Source: Acidobacteriota bacterium (GTDB lineage Bacteria; Acidobacteriota; Terriglobia; Bryobacterales; UBA6623). From it: a stretch of DNA of 54,132 nucleotides. Where the stretch lies: positions 1-54,132 of the forward strand of contig JAQCLD010000016.1 in the NCBI GenBank assembly GCA_027592785.1, read 5' to 3'. A model generated the notes under the pieces. The model worked only from the letters and a program-made list of their open reading frames with translations. It was not told the DNA's origin and did not search any database. Shown here piece by piece: positions 1 to 9,169 of the stretch (positions are counted from its first letter, which is position 1; each line of letters starts with the position of its first letter). The translations under genes and the position numbers were made by a program.

Positions 1-98
1 GTTGCGTGGCGGTGAACGAGCCGATGGTTGGAGTTGCTGAGGCGCACCTGGCGGGGCGAGTTGCGTGGCAGTGAACGAACCAGCGGTTGGAGTTGCTG
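1..98. repeat. Two imperfect direct repeats of about 39 bp
   Basis: Positions 1-39 and 60-98 carry nearly the same sequence, both starting GTTGCGTGGC and ending GGTTGGAGTTGCTG, with a period of 59 bp and a handful of mismatches. They lie just beyond the stop codon of the DUF4340 gene. No stem-loop or reading frame explains them. The window edge cuts the array, so the copy number is unknown. Confidence 0.6.
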
Positions 99-107
99 GC
101 GTGCGGG

Positions 108-1334
108 TTAGAGCAAGTCCCGGCGGCTGGGGCGCAGGCTGCTGAAGTCGGCGCCGGAGATCACGTAGTACCAGTCGGCGAAGCGGTTGCGAAGTTCTTC
201 TTCCAACTCCTTTCCTTTGGCTGCGTCGCCGCCGTATTGGTCAGCGCGTGATTGGGCGAAAGAGACGGTGACGAAGACGTAGCGGCGTTCCCCGCCCTCA
301 GGTTCGGCGGCTTGTTCGGTGGGGGAGGCTGAGGGAGTATTAGCGATCTCGCCGAAGCGCAGGGTGTACTGCAGGCCATCCGCCGTATCGACGATGATCT
401 CGCCTTCGTTGGAGAGTAGCTGGCCGGTGTTCTGGTTGATGAAATAGCCCTTGGAGCGCAGCGACTGGAAACTTTCCATCGTGAGCTGGATTCCCTCTTG
501 AGCCTTGAGGCTTGCCGTTAGGCCATCGGGCTTGTGCTCGGCATCGACGATGCGCAGGTCGTCGAGCGCGCCGCTGAGCTTGGCGATGGCCTCGTCCTTG
601 GGCGTGCGTCCGCCAAGCTTCCAGTCGTCGCCGGTCTTGTTCAGAGTGAGTCGGTCGCCTTGTTCGATGCGTCCGAGGCGTTCGTTGATGGAATAGCTGT
701 TGATGGCGATGCGACGCAGAGATGGCGTGTCGACTTTGAGCAGATCGGTCTCTATCCAATCTTGGAAGCGGGCGGAGACGTCAGCAGATGTCTCGACGGC
801 GTAGACGCGCCGTTGCCCGGGGACGCGCATGTAGCGGAAGCCGTCTTTGTCGGGGACCTGCTCGCCGATGACGAAGTCGGCCAGGACCTCGCCGTCCGCG
901 TCGCGAAGGGTAACGCGTTTGCCGCGACCGACGAGCGAGGCGGCCGCTTCGTCGAAGGGATCGATGACGCCGTACTCGGCGTGGTCTTCGACGTTCTCGG
1001 TGATGACGATGTCTTTCTTCAGCTCGATGAGCGCCGCGGCGGTCGAGGCGAGGCGATCTTGCGCATCAGCCGGATAGTCACGGTGCGAAGGCAAGATCCA
1101 TTTGTTGCCGCGGTACTCGACTTTGAGAGGTGTGGCGGTAGCGGTCTCTTCGTTGTAGTCGATGACCTCGATCGACTTGGGCGCTTGCGGGTCGGCGAAG
1201 TCGGGATAGAACAGTTCACCCTGGTCGGAGAGGACGTCGGGCGTGCGTCCGCCCGGATCGACGACGACGGCAGCGGTGGCCAAGGCGGCGGCGGCCAGAC
1301 AGAAGATAACGGTTTGACGCAGTTCGTTCGTCAT
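108..1334 (-). CDS. DUF4340 domain-containing protein, partner of the Gld-type ABC exporter
   Basis: This 408-residue protein has an N-terminal hydrophobic segment at residues 7-24, so it is probably membrane-anchored with the rest outside the cytoplasm. The body fits the DUF4340 family: repeated beta-rich modules with short patterns such as VTLRDADGEVLADFVIGEQ and YAVETSADVSARFQDW. DUF4340 proteins commonly follow GldA/GldF/GldG-like genes, as here, where only four bases separate it from the upstream permease. The start is supported by a clear GGAGGTG ribosome site seven bases ahead. A role as an accessory subunit of the exporter is inferred from context; the substrate is unknown. Confidence 0.85.
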   Translation of the reverse strand: MTNELRQTVIFCLAAAALATAAVVVDPGGRTPDVLSDQGELFYPDFADPQAPKSIEVIDYNEETATATPLKVEYRGNKWILPSHRDYPADAQDRLASTAAALIELKKDIVITENVEDHAEYGVIDPFDEAAASLVGRGKRVTLRDADGEVLADFVIGEQVPDKDGFRYMRVPGQRRVYAVETSADVSARFQDWIETDLLKVDTPSLRRIAINSYSINERLGRIEQGDRLTLNKTGDDWKLGGRTPKDEAIAKLSGALDDLRIVDAEHKPDGLTASLKAQEGIQLTMESFQSLRSKGYFINQNTGQLLSNEGEIIVDTADGLQYTLRFGEIANTPSASPTEQAAEPEGGERRYVFVTVSFAQSRADQYGGDAAKGKELEEELRNRFADWYYVISGADFSSLRPSRRDLL

Positions 1335-1338
1335 AGAT

Positions 1339-3963
1339 TTACACCTCCACCAAGCGGTCCCGGGAAACGGACGCTTCCTCTCGACGGCGACGCCGCAGAG
1401 AGACCGAAAGGAAAAGAAGGAAGGCGGGCACGGGGGACAAAGCTACGGCGGCGATCTTGATGGAGTTCTGAATGCCGCGTACGGAAGCCTCCATGTCGGA
1501 GCGGCTACGCTCGATGCGGCGTTGCTTGCCGTCCTCGATATTGCGCTGGGCGACGGTCAGCCGACGGCTCTCGATGTTCTGCTGGTTGGCGATCATGATG
1601 CGCTTGGTCTGCAAGTCGAGATCTTCGCGGGCTTCGAGCGTGGCCACGGAGTCATCGAGGCGTTTCTGGGCCGCGGTGAGCTGCTCTTCCGCGCTGGATT
1701 CGGCCTCGCGCGCATCGGCTACGCGGGCGTCTTCGTATTTCTTGGTCATCGCTTCCACAGTTTCAAGCGTTCGATGGCGCAGCCGGCGCTTACGCAAAGC
1801 AATAAAGGATTCGTCGCCGGCAAGTTGGTCGACAGCGTTCAATAGGAAGGTCACGTTGTCGAACTGCAGGTTCTCGATGCCCTGCGACCGCAGTTGGAAG
1901 AACTGCTCGCCCATGAGGTCGACGTCGGCGATGACGATGCCGTTAGGCGCGTTTTCCGCCTCGCCCTTAACGCGGGCGGCGATCGTATAGCGGGCTTCGT
2001 CGACATCGTGAGGCAGACCCGGCGTTATTTGCGGTCCGAAGATGCTGTTCTGCACCAGACGCTGCCAGAGCATCGTGCTGGATTCGAGGCCCGTTTGAAG
2101 GAGCGGCGTGAAGGTGGTCTCGGCGCCGTCGCGAGACAGCAGAACGCCCGGATACATGGCGACAACTTCTTGCAGGCCGCTGCTGACGGACGCTTCATTG
2201 TCGAAACCGCCCGCGCCGTTCTGGGCGCTGACGAAGACAACTTCGGGCGGCAGCGAACTAAATTGCGGATGCGGATTGTAGCGGTCCCAGGCGATGTCGT
2301 CGGTGGGCCACTCGATACCGAGCGCGTCCAGTACGGGCGTGATATTCGCCGGCGGGGCGGGCGGCGGCCCTTGTTGGAAGGGGCTGGCGGGCGCCTGCTG
2401 GGGCGCCTTGGTGATGTCGAAAGCCGGCAATGGATCGACAAGAATCAGCACGGGGCGGCCCGCTGACACGTAGTCGGTAAGGCGTTGGACATCGGGCTGC
2501 GGCATCGTGTGCGGCAGTACGACCATCAACACGTCGAGGTCGGCGGGATACTCTTCCCCGGACTGCACCGGCACGACTTCGTACTGCTTGCGGAGTTCAG
2601 GAACGATTGACCAAGGAGTCGACCGCTGCCGGGAAGCGAAGTCGAATCCTCCGAACATATCGACGCCGGGCGAGAGCACCCCGACCTTCTTACGATCGGC
2701 CTGCACGACAACCCGAATGGAGCGCATCAATTCGTATTCAACGGGAAGACCGGGGTCGAAGAACGGAATCACTTCCTCTTGGGATCCGTGACTCAGCGCA
2801 ACACCCAGGAAGATCTCATCGGGGCTGCCGGAGCCGGCGGTTTCGAAAGGAGAAAGGGGGCGAGGCCGGATGTTGTAGCGATCCTGCGCTTCGCGCGCTT
2901 GGTCCGTGTACTTCTCGGTCTCGATGACCCGGGCATGCACGCGGTCGCCGCCGAGTGCGTCAAATTCACGCAGCATCGCGACGATGTTGTTGCGCGTCTG
3001 CAGGTAGTTTCGCGGAACGTTGCGGCTCAAGTAGGCCTGAATGAAAACCGGCTTGGCGGGGTCGAGGTTGCGGAGTAGTTCACGGGTGCTCGGAGACAGA
3101 GAGTGGATCTGCTCGGCGGTGACATCAACGCGCCCGCCGAGGCGTGAGGCGAGAACGGTCGCGCTGGCGACGACGATTACCAAGGCGGCCCCGCGCAGAG
3201 CGTAGTGGGCTCCAAGCCTGGGGGCCTTCTCGCCGGTTGGCCAGTGACGGCGTCCTAGCAGCGCAACGTTGAGATAGAGGATCGCCGCGGTAAATGCCGC
3301 AAAGTAGAGAACGCCGGATAGGGGGACGACCCCGGACGCGAAATCACGGAATTGGTCGACGAACGAGAGACTTTGGAACAGCCTTTCTAAACTGCCAGTG
3401 ACGAGAACATTGGCGTGCTCGATGAATACCGGGATCGAGCAGAGCAGGGCTCCGGCGATGAAAGCGACGGTGAGGTTGGCGGTAAGCAAGGAGCCGAGCA
3501 TGCCCAGCGAAAGCATGGCCCCACCCATCAGCCAGTAGCCGAAATAGGTGGAGAAGAGGAGACCGAAGTCGGGTGAACCCAACATAAGCAGGACGACGAT
3601 GTGGCTGAGGGAGAACAGCAGGGCGACGGTATAGATCGCCAGCATCGCGCCAAACTTGCCGAGGACGATATCCGTGTCACTGGCAGGCAGGGTTAGCAGC
3701 AATTCGTCGGTGCCGTTGCGCCGCTCATCGGCCCAGGCGCTCATGGTGATGGCCGGGATGAAAACAACCAACAGGTACGGGATGAACTCGTTGAGCGCGT
3801 CGAGGTTGGCGAGGTTGTTCATAAAGAACTGGTCGCGCCAAAACGCCGCCACAGCGCTTAGGAAGACGAAAAGAGTAATGAAAACGTAGCCGGTCGGGCT
3901 AGAGAAATAGCCGATCAGCTCACGGCGCAGGATGGCCTTGGGCAGAGTCCAGTCGCGGTTCAT
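1339..3963 (-). CDS. Fused ABC-2 permease (GldF-like) and GldG-like auxiliary protein
   Basis: The 874-residue product joins two proteins that are separate in gliding Bacteroidetes. Residues 1-250 form an ABC-2 permease with about six membrane spans and the usual ABC-2 motif (SAWADERRNGTDELLLTLP). The remainder is a GldG-like periplasmic domain (ABC_transp_aux type) with the pattern FFDPGLPVEYELMRSIRVV, a coiled coil near residues 720-820 rich in Glu, Arg and Gln, and a last membrane span near 840-860. It overlaps the ATPase gene by four bases (ATGA), implying translational coupling. In Flavobacterium GldAFG is needed for gliding; related Acidobacteria and Planctomycetes sets have unknown cargo. 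Confidence 0.85.
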   Translation of the reverse strand: MNRDWTLPKAILRRELIGYFSSPTGYVFITLFVFLSAVAAFWRDQFFMNNLANLDALNEFIPYLLVVFIPAITMSAWADERRNGTDELLLTLPASDTDIVLGKFGAMLAIYTVALLFSLSHIVVLLMLGSPDFGLLFSTYFGYWLMGGAMLSLGMLGSLLTANLTVAFIAGALLCSIPVFIEHANVLVTGSLERLFQSLSFVDQFRDFASGVVPLSGVLYFAAFTAAILYLNVALLGRRHWPTGEKAPRLGAHYALRGAALVIVVASATVLASRLGGRVDVTAEQIHSLSPSTRELLRNLDPAKPVFIQAYLSRNVPRNYLQTRNNIVAMLREFDALGGDRVHARVIETEKYTDQAREAQDRYNIRPRPLSPFETAGSGSPDEIFLGVALSHGSQEEVIPFFDPGLPVEYELMRSIRVVVQADRKKVGVLSPGVDMFGGFDFASRQRSTPWSIVPELRKQYEVVPVQSGEEYPADLDVLMVVLPHTMPQPDVQRLTDYVSAGRPVLILVDPLPAFDITKAPQQAPASPFQQGPPPAPPANITPVLDALGIEWPTDDIAWDRYNPHPQFSSLPPEVVFVSAQNGAGGFDNEASVSSGLQEVVAMYPGVLLSRDGAETTFTPLLQTGLESSTMLWQRLVQNSIFGPQITPGLPHDVDEARYTIAARVKGEAENAPNGIVIADVDLMGEQFFQLRSQGIENLQFDNVTFLLNAVDQLAGDESFIALRKRRLRHRTLETVEAMTKKYEDARVADAREAESSAEEQLTAAQKRLDDSVATLEAREDLDLQTKRIMIANQQNIESRRLTVAQRNIEDGKQRRIERSRSDMEASVRGIQNSIKIAAVALSPVPAFLLFLSVSLRRRRREEASVSRDRLVEV

Positions 3964-4709
3964 TGCGCTGCCTCCCGTGCGGCGGCCCCGCCAGTGAGGC
4001 GGTAGAAGGATTTCTCCAAGCCGTCAACGCCGGCCATTTCGGCAGGGGAGCCGTCGAAGACGATATGCCCTTCAGAGATCATCACAACGCGATCGGCCAT
4101 GGCCTCGACTTCTTGCAGGATGTGCGTGGAAAGGAGCACAGTCTTGGTCTCGGCTAGTTGGCGGATGAGTGCACGGGACTCGCGAATCTGATTGGGGTCA
4201 AGGCCGCTGGTCGGCTCATCCATGATCAATATCTCGGGTTCATGGAGTAGAGCTTGAGCCATGCCGACGCGCTGCCGATAGCCCTTCGAGAGCTTGTGGA
4301 TGCTCTTTTCAAGAACTTCTTCGAGGCGGCACTGGGCGACGACGGCGTCGAGCCGGCTGCTGAGTAGGTTGTCGGCGAGACCGCGAGCTTGACCGAAGAA
4401 TCGGAGCAGTTCAAGCGGGGTCATCTCAGGGTAGAGTGGGCCGTTTTCGGGGAGATAGCCGAGACGTCGGGCTGCTTGAATGCGCTCGGCGGCAACGTCG
4501 AAACCAGCGACGCGGGCTGTACCGGAGGTTGGCGACAGATATCCGGTAAGGATCTTGAGAGTCGTCGACTTTCCGGCGCCGTTGGGACCTAGGAAGGCCA
4601 CAACCTGGCCGGCTGGAACGACGAAAGAAACGTCGCGAATCGCGGCGAAATTTCCGTAGAGCTTGGTGAGAGCAATAGCTTCGATGGCTACAGGGCCGAT
4701 TGGATCCAT
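3960..4709 (-). CDS. ABC transporter ATP-binding protein, GldA-like
   Basis: This is a standard 249-residue ABC ATPase. Walker A is GPNGAGKST at residues 41-49, the signature region LSKGYRQRVGMAQALL lies near 135-150, Walker B with catalytic Glu is LIMDEPTSGLDP, and the H-loop is LLSTHILQEVE. It powers the membrane subunit encoded by the next gene, with which it shares an ATGA overlap. The family (CcmA/GldA-like) covers export and gliding systems, so the cargo is open. The ribosome site before the ATG is weak. The preceding 115 bp to the J-domain gene may contain its own promoter, but I see no convincing boxes. Confidence 0.93.
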   Translation of the reverse strand: MDPIGPVAIEAIALTKLYGNFAAIRDVSFVVPAGQVVAFLGPNGAGKSTTLKILTGYLSPTSGTARVAGFDVAAERIQAARRLGYLPENGPLYPEMTPLELLRFFGQARGLADNLLSSRLDAVVAQCRLEEVLEKSIHKLSKGYRQRVGMAQALLHEPEILIMDEPTSGLDPNQIRESRALIRQLAETKTVLLSTHILQEVEAMADRVVMISEGHIVFDGSPAEMAGVDGLEKSFYRLTGGAAAREAAQ

Positions 4710-4824
4710 AGTCTTGCTGCCTATTACGCGTCGCGCGGCGGATATGTGATTTGGGGCGATCCTCGACGGAGCGGGAAGAACCGCCCTTCAGTCGAATAGT
4801 TTAAACGAACCGGAGAAGCGGAGG

Positions 4825-5652
4825 TTAACCTCGGGGTGCTGCGGGTGGCACAGCAGATGCGCTATCGAGTCCGGCGTTGGAGCGGATGATGCGGACGGTT
4901 TCGTCGTCGAAATCGCCCAGGACGGCTTCGACCCTTTCGAGGTCGAGTTCGGCCTCTTTTAGCTCTTTGATGACCTGATTGCGCATTTCGGCGACGAGGT
5001 TGCGGCCGTCGGATCGAGCCGCGGACGCTTGCTGCATCAGACGCATCGTGGACGAAGCGCCAAACTCGGCGATCTCAGCGTTGACTTCGCGAAGCCGATA
5101 GCGGGCCCAGGCTATGTGCTGATTGGTGCGAACGAGCCGCGAGGCGGCGTCGACGCCGCGGGGCAGATCGGGGGCGGCTTCCCAATGCTCGTGTAGCCAC
5201 TGGAGGCGGCGCTGATCGGAGGCGCGATAGGCGCGAGTGGCCTCGGACATGAACTCGTGGCGGCGCCGGCGCTCCTCGAAGTCGTCGGCGAGATCCGGGT
5301 GGATCTTGCGGGCGAGCGAACGGAACAGCCGACGGATTTCGTCTTCGGGCTTGAAGGCCTTTTGGGGGATCTCGTCGGGAGGCGTTTTGGTGTCGGCTTT
5401 GAGGGCCCCGGTTCGCGCGCGATTGACCTCTGCCCAGACGCGTCGTATCTGTTCGCGACGTTCCTCAAGCTGGTTGTAGCGAGAGCCGACGGCGGGACGG
5501 AATCGCTTCTCGAAATTGCGCAGTTCCTGACGTAGTCGATCGCGCTCCCCTTCCATCTCGGCGAGCCGGTCGCGCAATTCCGCCAACACGGTCAGTCGCC
5601 CGGCCAGCGCCTTGGTCGGAGGCGGTTCGTAACGGACTAGAGCGAGGGTCAC
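4825..5652 (-). CDS. J-domain-like coiled-coil protein
   Basis: The 275-residue product has a charged helical N-terminus (about 20-75) with coiled-coil character. Residues 100-160 resemble a J domain: an IRRLFRSLARKIHPDLADD stretch with the diagnostic HPD tripeptide, then a helix with FMSEATRAYRASDQ. A second helical region follows from 175. J domains stimulate DnaK/Hsp70 ATPase; here there is no G/F or zinc region, so it is a class III-type co-chaperone at most. The start is GTG at 5650-5652. It is in the same direction as the tad genes, 75 bases after the small membrane gene. A role with the pilus or exporter is not shown by sequence. Confidence 0.7.
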   Translation of the reverse strand: MTLALVRYEPPPTKALAGRLTVLAELRDRLAEMEGERDRLRQELRNFEKRFRPAVGSRYNQLEERREQIRRVWAEVNRARTGALKADTKTPPDEIPQKAFKPEDEIRRLFRSLARKIHPDLADDFEERRRRHEFMSEATRAYRASDQRRLQWLHEHWEAAPDLPRGVDAASRLVRTNQHIAWARYRLREVNAEIAEFGASSTMRLMQQASAARSDGRNLVAEMRNQVIKELKEAELDLERVEAVLGDFDDETVRIIRSNAGLDSASAVPPAAPRG

Positions 5653-5727
5653 GACGAGCGAATGGGATACGGCCGCCTCAGAGTGAGGGGCGGGCCGTTC
5701 CTTCGATTCTACCGTGCCTTCGGGAGG

Positions 5728-5823
5728 CTAAGCGCTACCTTTGCTGCGCCGGCGCATGACGATTGCAGCGAGTAACAAGATTGCGAAGCCGCCGCAAGCG
5801 AGCCGTACCATATCAGGTTCCAT
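5728..5823 (-). CDS. 31-residue single-span membrane protein at the end of the tad operon
   Basis: A short frame opens with ATG at 5821-5823 and ends with TAG at 5728-5730. It is preceded by a perfect ribosome site, TAAGGAGG, that overlaps the TadC stop codon. The product has a short acidic start (MEPDMVR), one hydrophobic span of about 17 residues (LACGGFAILLLAAIVM), then a basic RRRSKGSA tail. This predicts a single transmembrane helix with the positive end in the cytoplasm. No family is recognised. The ideal ribosome site and 10-base spacing after tadC make it a credible translated gene despite its size. It might be a small assembly or stability factor of the Tad inner-membrane platform, which is inference. 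Confidence 0.7.
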   Translation of the reverse strand: MEPDMVRLACGGFAILLLAAIVMRRRSKGSA

Positions 5824-5833
5824 AATTTCCTCC

Positions 5834-6745
5834 TTAGACTCCCTCCATCATCGGGATCAGCTTGGTGAAGATGGTCACGATGACGGGACCGACTGTAACT
5901 ACAAACAACGATGGCAGGATGCAGAAGAAGATCGGAAAGACGAGCTTGATGCCCATCTTGGCGGCCTTCTCTTCTGCCCGCTGCCGCGCGGTGAGCCGCA
6001 TAAACTCCGAGTGGGTCCGTAACGTCTGAGCGATGCTGGTGCCGAAACGATCCGCTTGGATCAAGGTGCTGACCAGCTTCTTTACGTCGTCGACGTCGGT
6101 TCTCGTGCCGAGGTTTTTCAGGGCCTCGGCGCGGCGCTTGCCGTGGCGCATCTCGAGGTTCGTGACGGCAAACTCCTGGCTGAGCTCGGGGTAGCCGTCG
6201 CGCAGCTCGCGGCTGACTTGGGTGATCGCTTGATCGAGTCCGAGTCCGGATTCGACGCAGACGACGAGTAAGTCGAGAGCGTTCGGCAAGGCCTTCCCGA
6301 TTCGCTTGCGACGCCGTTTAACTAGGTAGTTCAAGAACTCGCTAGGGCTCATGTAACCGAGGCCCGCGGCAAAGACGATCAACAGCAACTTGGAATCGGT
6401 GCCCACGGCGAACTCTGTACAGAGAATCCAGGCGAAGATGGGGAAAAGCAGTGTGCAAAGCACCTTAGCGCCGAGGAAGACTTTGAAAGCCTTCGGCGCC
6501 CGCAGCCCGGCAGCGTATAGCCGCTTCTCAATCGCGCCTAAATCCGCGGGGGATGCGGGCATCATCTCGCCGATCTTCATGAGGGCGTCGCGGAAGGCCA
6601 TGCTTGGGTGACGGCCTTCGGAGTTACGCCCTTCGCCGATGACACGTTCCAACACGCTCTGCGGACTGACCCAGAATTTCATTCCAAGCAAGTACGAGAG
6701 GCTCGCGACGAATAGAAACATGAATGCGGAAAGTAATAGCGCCAT
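5834..6745 (-). CDS. tadC: Tad pilus inner-membrane platform protein TadC
   Basis: The 303-residue product is a type II secretion GspF-domain protein. It has a membrane span at residues 1-20, two spans near 105-145, the conserved cytoplasmic GspF helical region (PNALDLLVVCVESGLGLDQAI, then LSQEFAVTNLEMRHGKRRAEAL), and a final span near 270-293. TadB and TadC form the platform that the TadA ATPase drives to polymerise Flp pilin. The gene follows tadB with a single base between stop and start. Length and layout match normal TadC. Confidence 0.93.
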   Translation of the reverse strand: MALLLSAFMFLFVASLSYLLGMKFWVSPQSVLERVIGEGRNSEGRHPSMAFRDALMKIGEMMPASPADLGAIEKRLYAAGLRAPKAFKVFLGAKVLCTLLFPIFAWILCTEFAVGTDSKLLLIVFAAGLGYMSPSEFLNYLVKRRRKRIGKALPNALDLLVVCVESGLGLDQAITQVSRELRDGYPELSQEFAVTNLEMRHGKRRAEALKNLGTRTDVDDVKKLVSTLIQADRFGTSIAQTLRTHSEFMRLTARQRAEEKAAKMGIKLVFPIFFCILPSLFVVTVGPVIVTIFTKLIPMMEGV

Positions 6746-6746
6746 C

Positions 6747-7727
6747 TCACACCTCGATCTTGACGATCTGCCTCATGATGAGAAACCCGAGGAAGACGAA
6801 AGCGACGGCGATTCCGGCCATCCATTGACCCATCTCGTCTTCGACGAAAAACATCATGTGCGCTCGATTGACGAAGTACAACATGATGGCGACAACGACC
6901 GGAATCCCGGTGAGGACCGCGCTCGACATCCGTCCGTGGGCGGAAATCGTGCGTATCTGGCCGCGCAACTTGAACCGTTCTCGGATGAGTCCAGCCAGTT
7001 TCTCGAGAATCTCGCCTAGGTTGCCGCCTGTTCGCTTTTGCAGGGTCACGGCGGCCACAAAGAATCGTACGTCCAACATCGGCATGCGCTTGGCGAGCTT
7101 ATCGAGGGCGACATCGATGGGCAGGCCTAGGTTCTGTTCCTCGAAGACGATGTGAAACTCCGAGGAAAGCGGTTTGTCGAATTCCTTCTGCAACAGGTCT
7201 AGAGAAACGGAAAAAGCATGTCCGGCCCGCATCGCACGCGCGATGAACAAGAGCGCGTCGGGAAATTGCGCCTCGAAGGCCTCGATGCGCTTGCGTCGGG
7301 CCCGGCGCAGATACAGCAGGGGCAACGAGCCCCCGCCAACAGCGGCGATGAAGCCAACGTAGCGCATCCCCGGCGGTAGCATGTACCAGCAGAGATTAAA
7401 GGCCACAAATGCCAAACCTAGGCAGGCCATGACGATTTGCCCCGGCAGCCAAGCGACGCCTGCCTGCTCGGACATTTGGTGCAGACGGCGGTCGATATTG
7501 AACCGCGTCAGAATGCGTTCGCCGATGTTCTTGGGAGCAGCCTCACCTTCAAACAGAGACCCTTTTTGCGAAGGACGGGACGTACCGTCTTTGGGGAGTG
7601 ATTTCGCGCTCTCTGCGAGCCGATTGTGGACTTCTCCGGCGTCGCGTTTGTCGAAGTAATGATGGACCCCGAGATAGATGCCCGTGCAGAGCACGAGGGC
7701 GAAAACGAAGATGATTAGGAGAGTCAC
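6747..7727 (-). CDS. tadB: Tad pilus inner-membrane platform protein TadB
   Basis: This 326-residue GspF-family protein has an N-terminal span at 2-22, two central spans near 105-150, the platform motif (FPDALLFIARAMRAGHAFSVSLDLL), and C-terminal spans near 260-320. The phrase KLAKRMPMLDVRFFVAAVTLQKRTGGNLGEIL carries the TGGNL pattern typical of TadB. It works with TadC under the TadA ATPase. It lies 15 bases after tadA. Nothing appears missing or altered. Confidence 0.94.
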   Translation of the reverse strand: MTLLIIFVFALVLCTGIYLGVHHYFDKRDAGEVHNRLAESAKSLPKDGTSRPSQKGSLFEGEAAPKNIGERILTRFNIDRRLHQMSEQAGVAWLPGQIVMACLGLAFVAFNLCWYMLPPGMRYVGFIAAVGGGSLPLLYLRRARRKRIEAFEAQFPDALLFIARAMRAGHAFSVSLDLLQKEFDKPLSSEFHIVFEEQNLGLPIDVALDKLAKRMPMLDVRFFVAAVTLQKRTGGNLGEILEKLAGLIRERFKLRGQIRTISAHGRMSSAVLTGIPVVVAIMLYFVNRAHMMFFVEDEMGQWMAGIAVAFVFLGFLIMRQIVKIEV

Positions 7728-7742
7728 AGTAGCTGGCGCTCC

Positions 7743-9089
7743 TTAGCGAACTTCGACAATGGATTCGAAGACTTCAGCCGGAAGATGAATGCCGCAGCCA
7801 ACCATTCGTTCGTAGAAACGGGGACGAATGCCTGTAGCGGCGAAACGGCCAAGCACTCGGCCATCCTCGGCGAGGCCACGCTTCTCGAAGATGAAGAGAT
7901 CCTGCAGCGTCACGGTATCGCCTTCCATGCCGCCAACTTCGGTGATGGACATGACCTTGCGCGTACCGTCGCTTAAACGGGCAGTCTGAACGATGACGTC
8001 GAGGGCGGCGGATACCTGTTGGCGTATCGAAGTCAGACCGAGATTGGAGTTGGCCATGGTGACCATGACTTCGAGACGAGTTAAGACGTCGCGCGGCGTG
8101 TTGGCGTGGACAGTCGTCATCGAACCGTCGTGGCCGGTATTCATGGCTTGAAGCATGTCCAAGGCTTCCTCGCCGCGACACTCACCGACGACAATACGGT
8201 CAGGCCGCATGCGCAGGGCGTTGATGAGAAGTTCGCGTTGGCGGACGGCGCCGTTGCCTTCGATATTCGGGGGACGTGTTTCTAGTCGCGCGATATGAGG
8301 TTGCTTGAGCTGAAGTTCAGCCGCGTCTTCGATGGTCACGACGCGCTCTCGCGGCGAGATGAACGCCGAAAGTGCATTGAGCAAGGTAGTCTTGCCCGAG
8401 CCGGTACCGCCGGAAACGACGATATTGAGGCGGGCTTTCACGCAGGCTTCGATCAACTGCAGCATGGAGTCGGTCATGGTCTGCTTGTCGACCAGGTCGG
8501 CGGGCATTAGCTTGTCGGTGCCGAAACGGCGAATGGACAACAACGGGCCGTCGACGGCCAGTGGCGGAATGATGGCGTTGACACGCGAGCCGTCGAGGAG
8601 ACGTGCATCGACCATCGGAGAAGATTCATCGATGCGTCGGCCGACTTGAGAAACGATTTTGTCGATGATTCGGAGCAGATGGCTGTCGTCTTTGAAAGAC
8701 ACAGCAGTCAGCTCGAGCTTGCCTCGTTTCTCGATGTAGACCTGGTTGTAGCCGTTTACCAGGATGTCGGAGATGGTCGGATCTTGCAGCAAGGTTTCCA
8801 ACGGTCCGAGCCCGAAGACTTCATCCAGCACTTCGCCGACGATCTGATTTCTCTCGACGGCGCTGAGCAGGGTCTGTTCGCCGTCGATGAGCTGGGATAA
8901 CGCCCCGCGAACCTCCTCGCGCATGGTGTGCGTCTCAATGGTCGCGAGAGCTTCGAGGTTGATCTTGTCGAGCAGCTTGCGATGAAGCGTAAACTTCAGC
9001 TCTTGGTGGTGTTGAGAGAGGGGCCGCTGGCGCAGGGAGAGCGGGTTTGAGTTGGAGGCGTTAGAACGTTCGAGGTCGATGGCTGGCAT
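7743..9089 (-). CDS. tadA: Tad pilus assembly ATPase TadA/CpaF
   Basis: This is a secretion hexameric ATPase of the VirB11/CpaF type. It shows Walker [15 protein letters not shown], an Asp-box-like region [12 protein letters not shown], Walker [15 protein letters not shown] and the His box [15 protein letters not shown]. The N-terminal part is the usual helical CpaF domain. The frame stays open to a further ATG at 9183-9185, which would add 32 residues (rich in Arg, Ser and Cys) and overlap tadZ by 16 bases. I prefer the ATG at 9087-9089 (MPAIDLERS) because the extension is unlike the family, though no strong ribosome site marks it. The product supplies energy for Flp polymerisation. Confidence 0.93.
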   Translation of the reverse strand: MPAIDLERSNASNSNPLSLRQRPLSQHHQELKFTLHRKLLDKINLEALATIETHTMREEVRGALSQLIDGEQTLLSAVERNQIVGEVLDEVFGLGPLETLLQDPTISDILVNGYNQVYIEKRGKLELTAVSFKDDSHLLRIIDKIVSQVGRRIDESSPMVDARLLDGSRVNAIIPPLAVDGPLLSIRRFGTDKLMPADLVDKQTMTDSMLQLIEACVKARLNIVVSGGTGSGKTTLLNALSAFISPRERVVTIEDAAELQLKQPHIARLETRPPNIEGNGAVRQRELLINALRMRPDRIVVGECRGEEALDMLQAMNTGHDGSMTTVHANTPRDVLTRLEVMVTMANSNLGLTSIRQQVSAALDVIVQTARLSDGTRKVMSITEVGGMEGDTVTLQDLFIFEKRGLAEDGRVLGRFAATGIRPRFYERMVGCGIHLPAEVFESIVEVR

Positions 9090-9169
9090 TGTGTCGCGTA
9101 CTCGGAAGACATATCGACCGCCTCCAGGGGAACTACAAGAAAAGGTTGAGCACGACCGAAGGAAACGAG

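Noticed and set aside
534..1460. Long plus-strand frame (308 residues)
   Set aside because: It mirrors the DUF4340 gene on the other strand, has no family features and is typical of GC-rich antisense frames.
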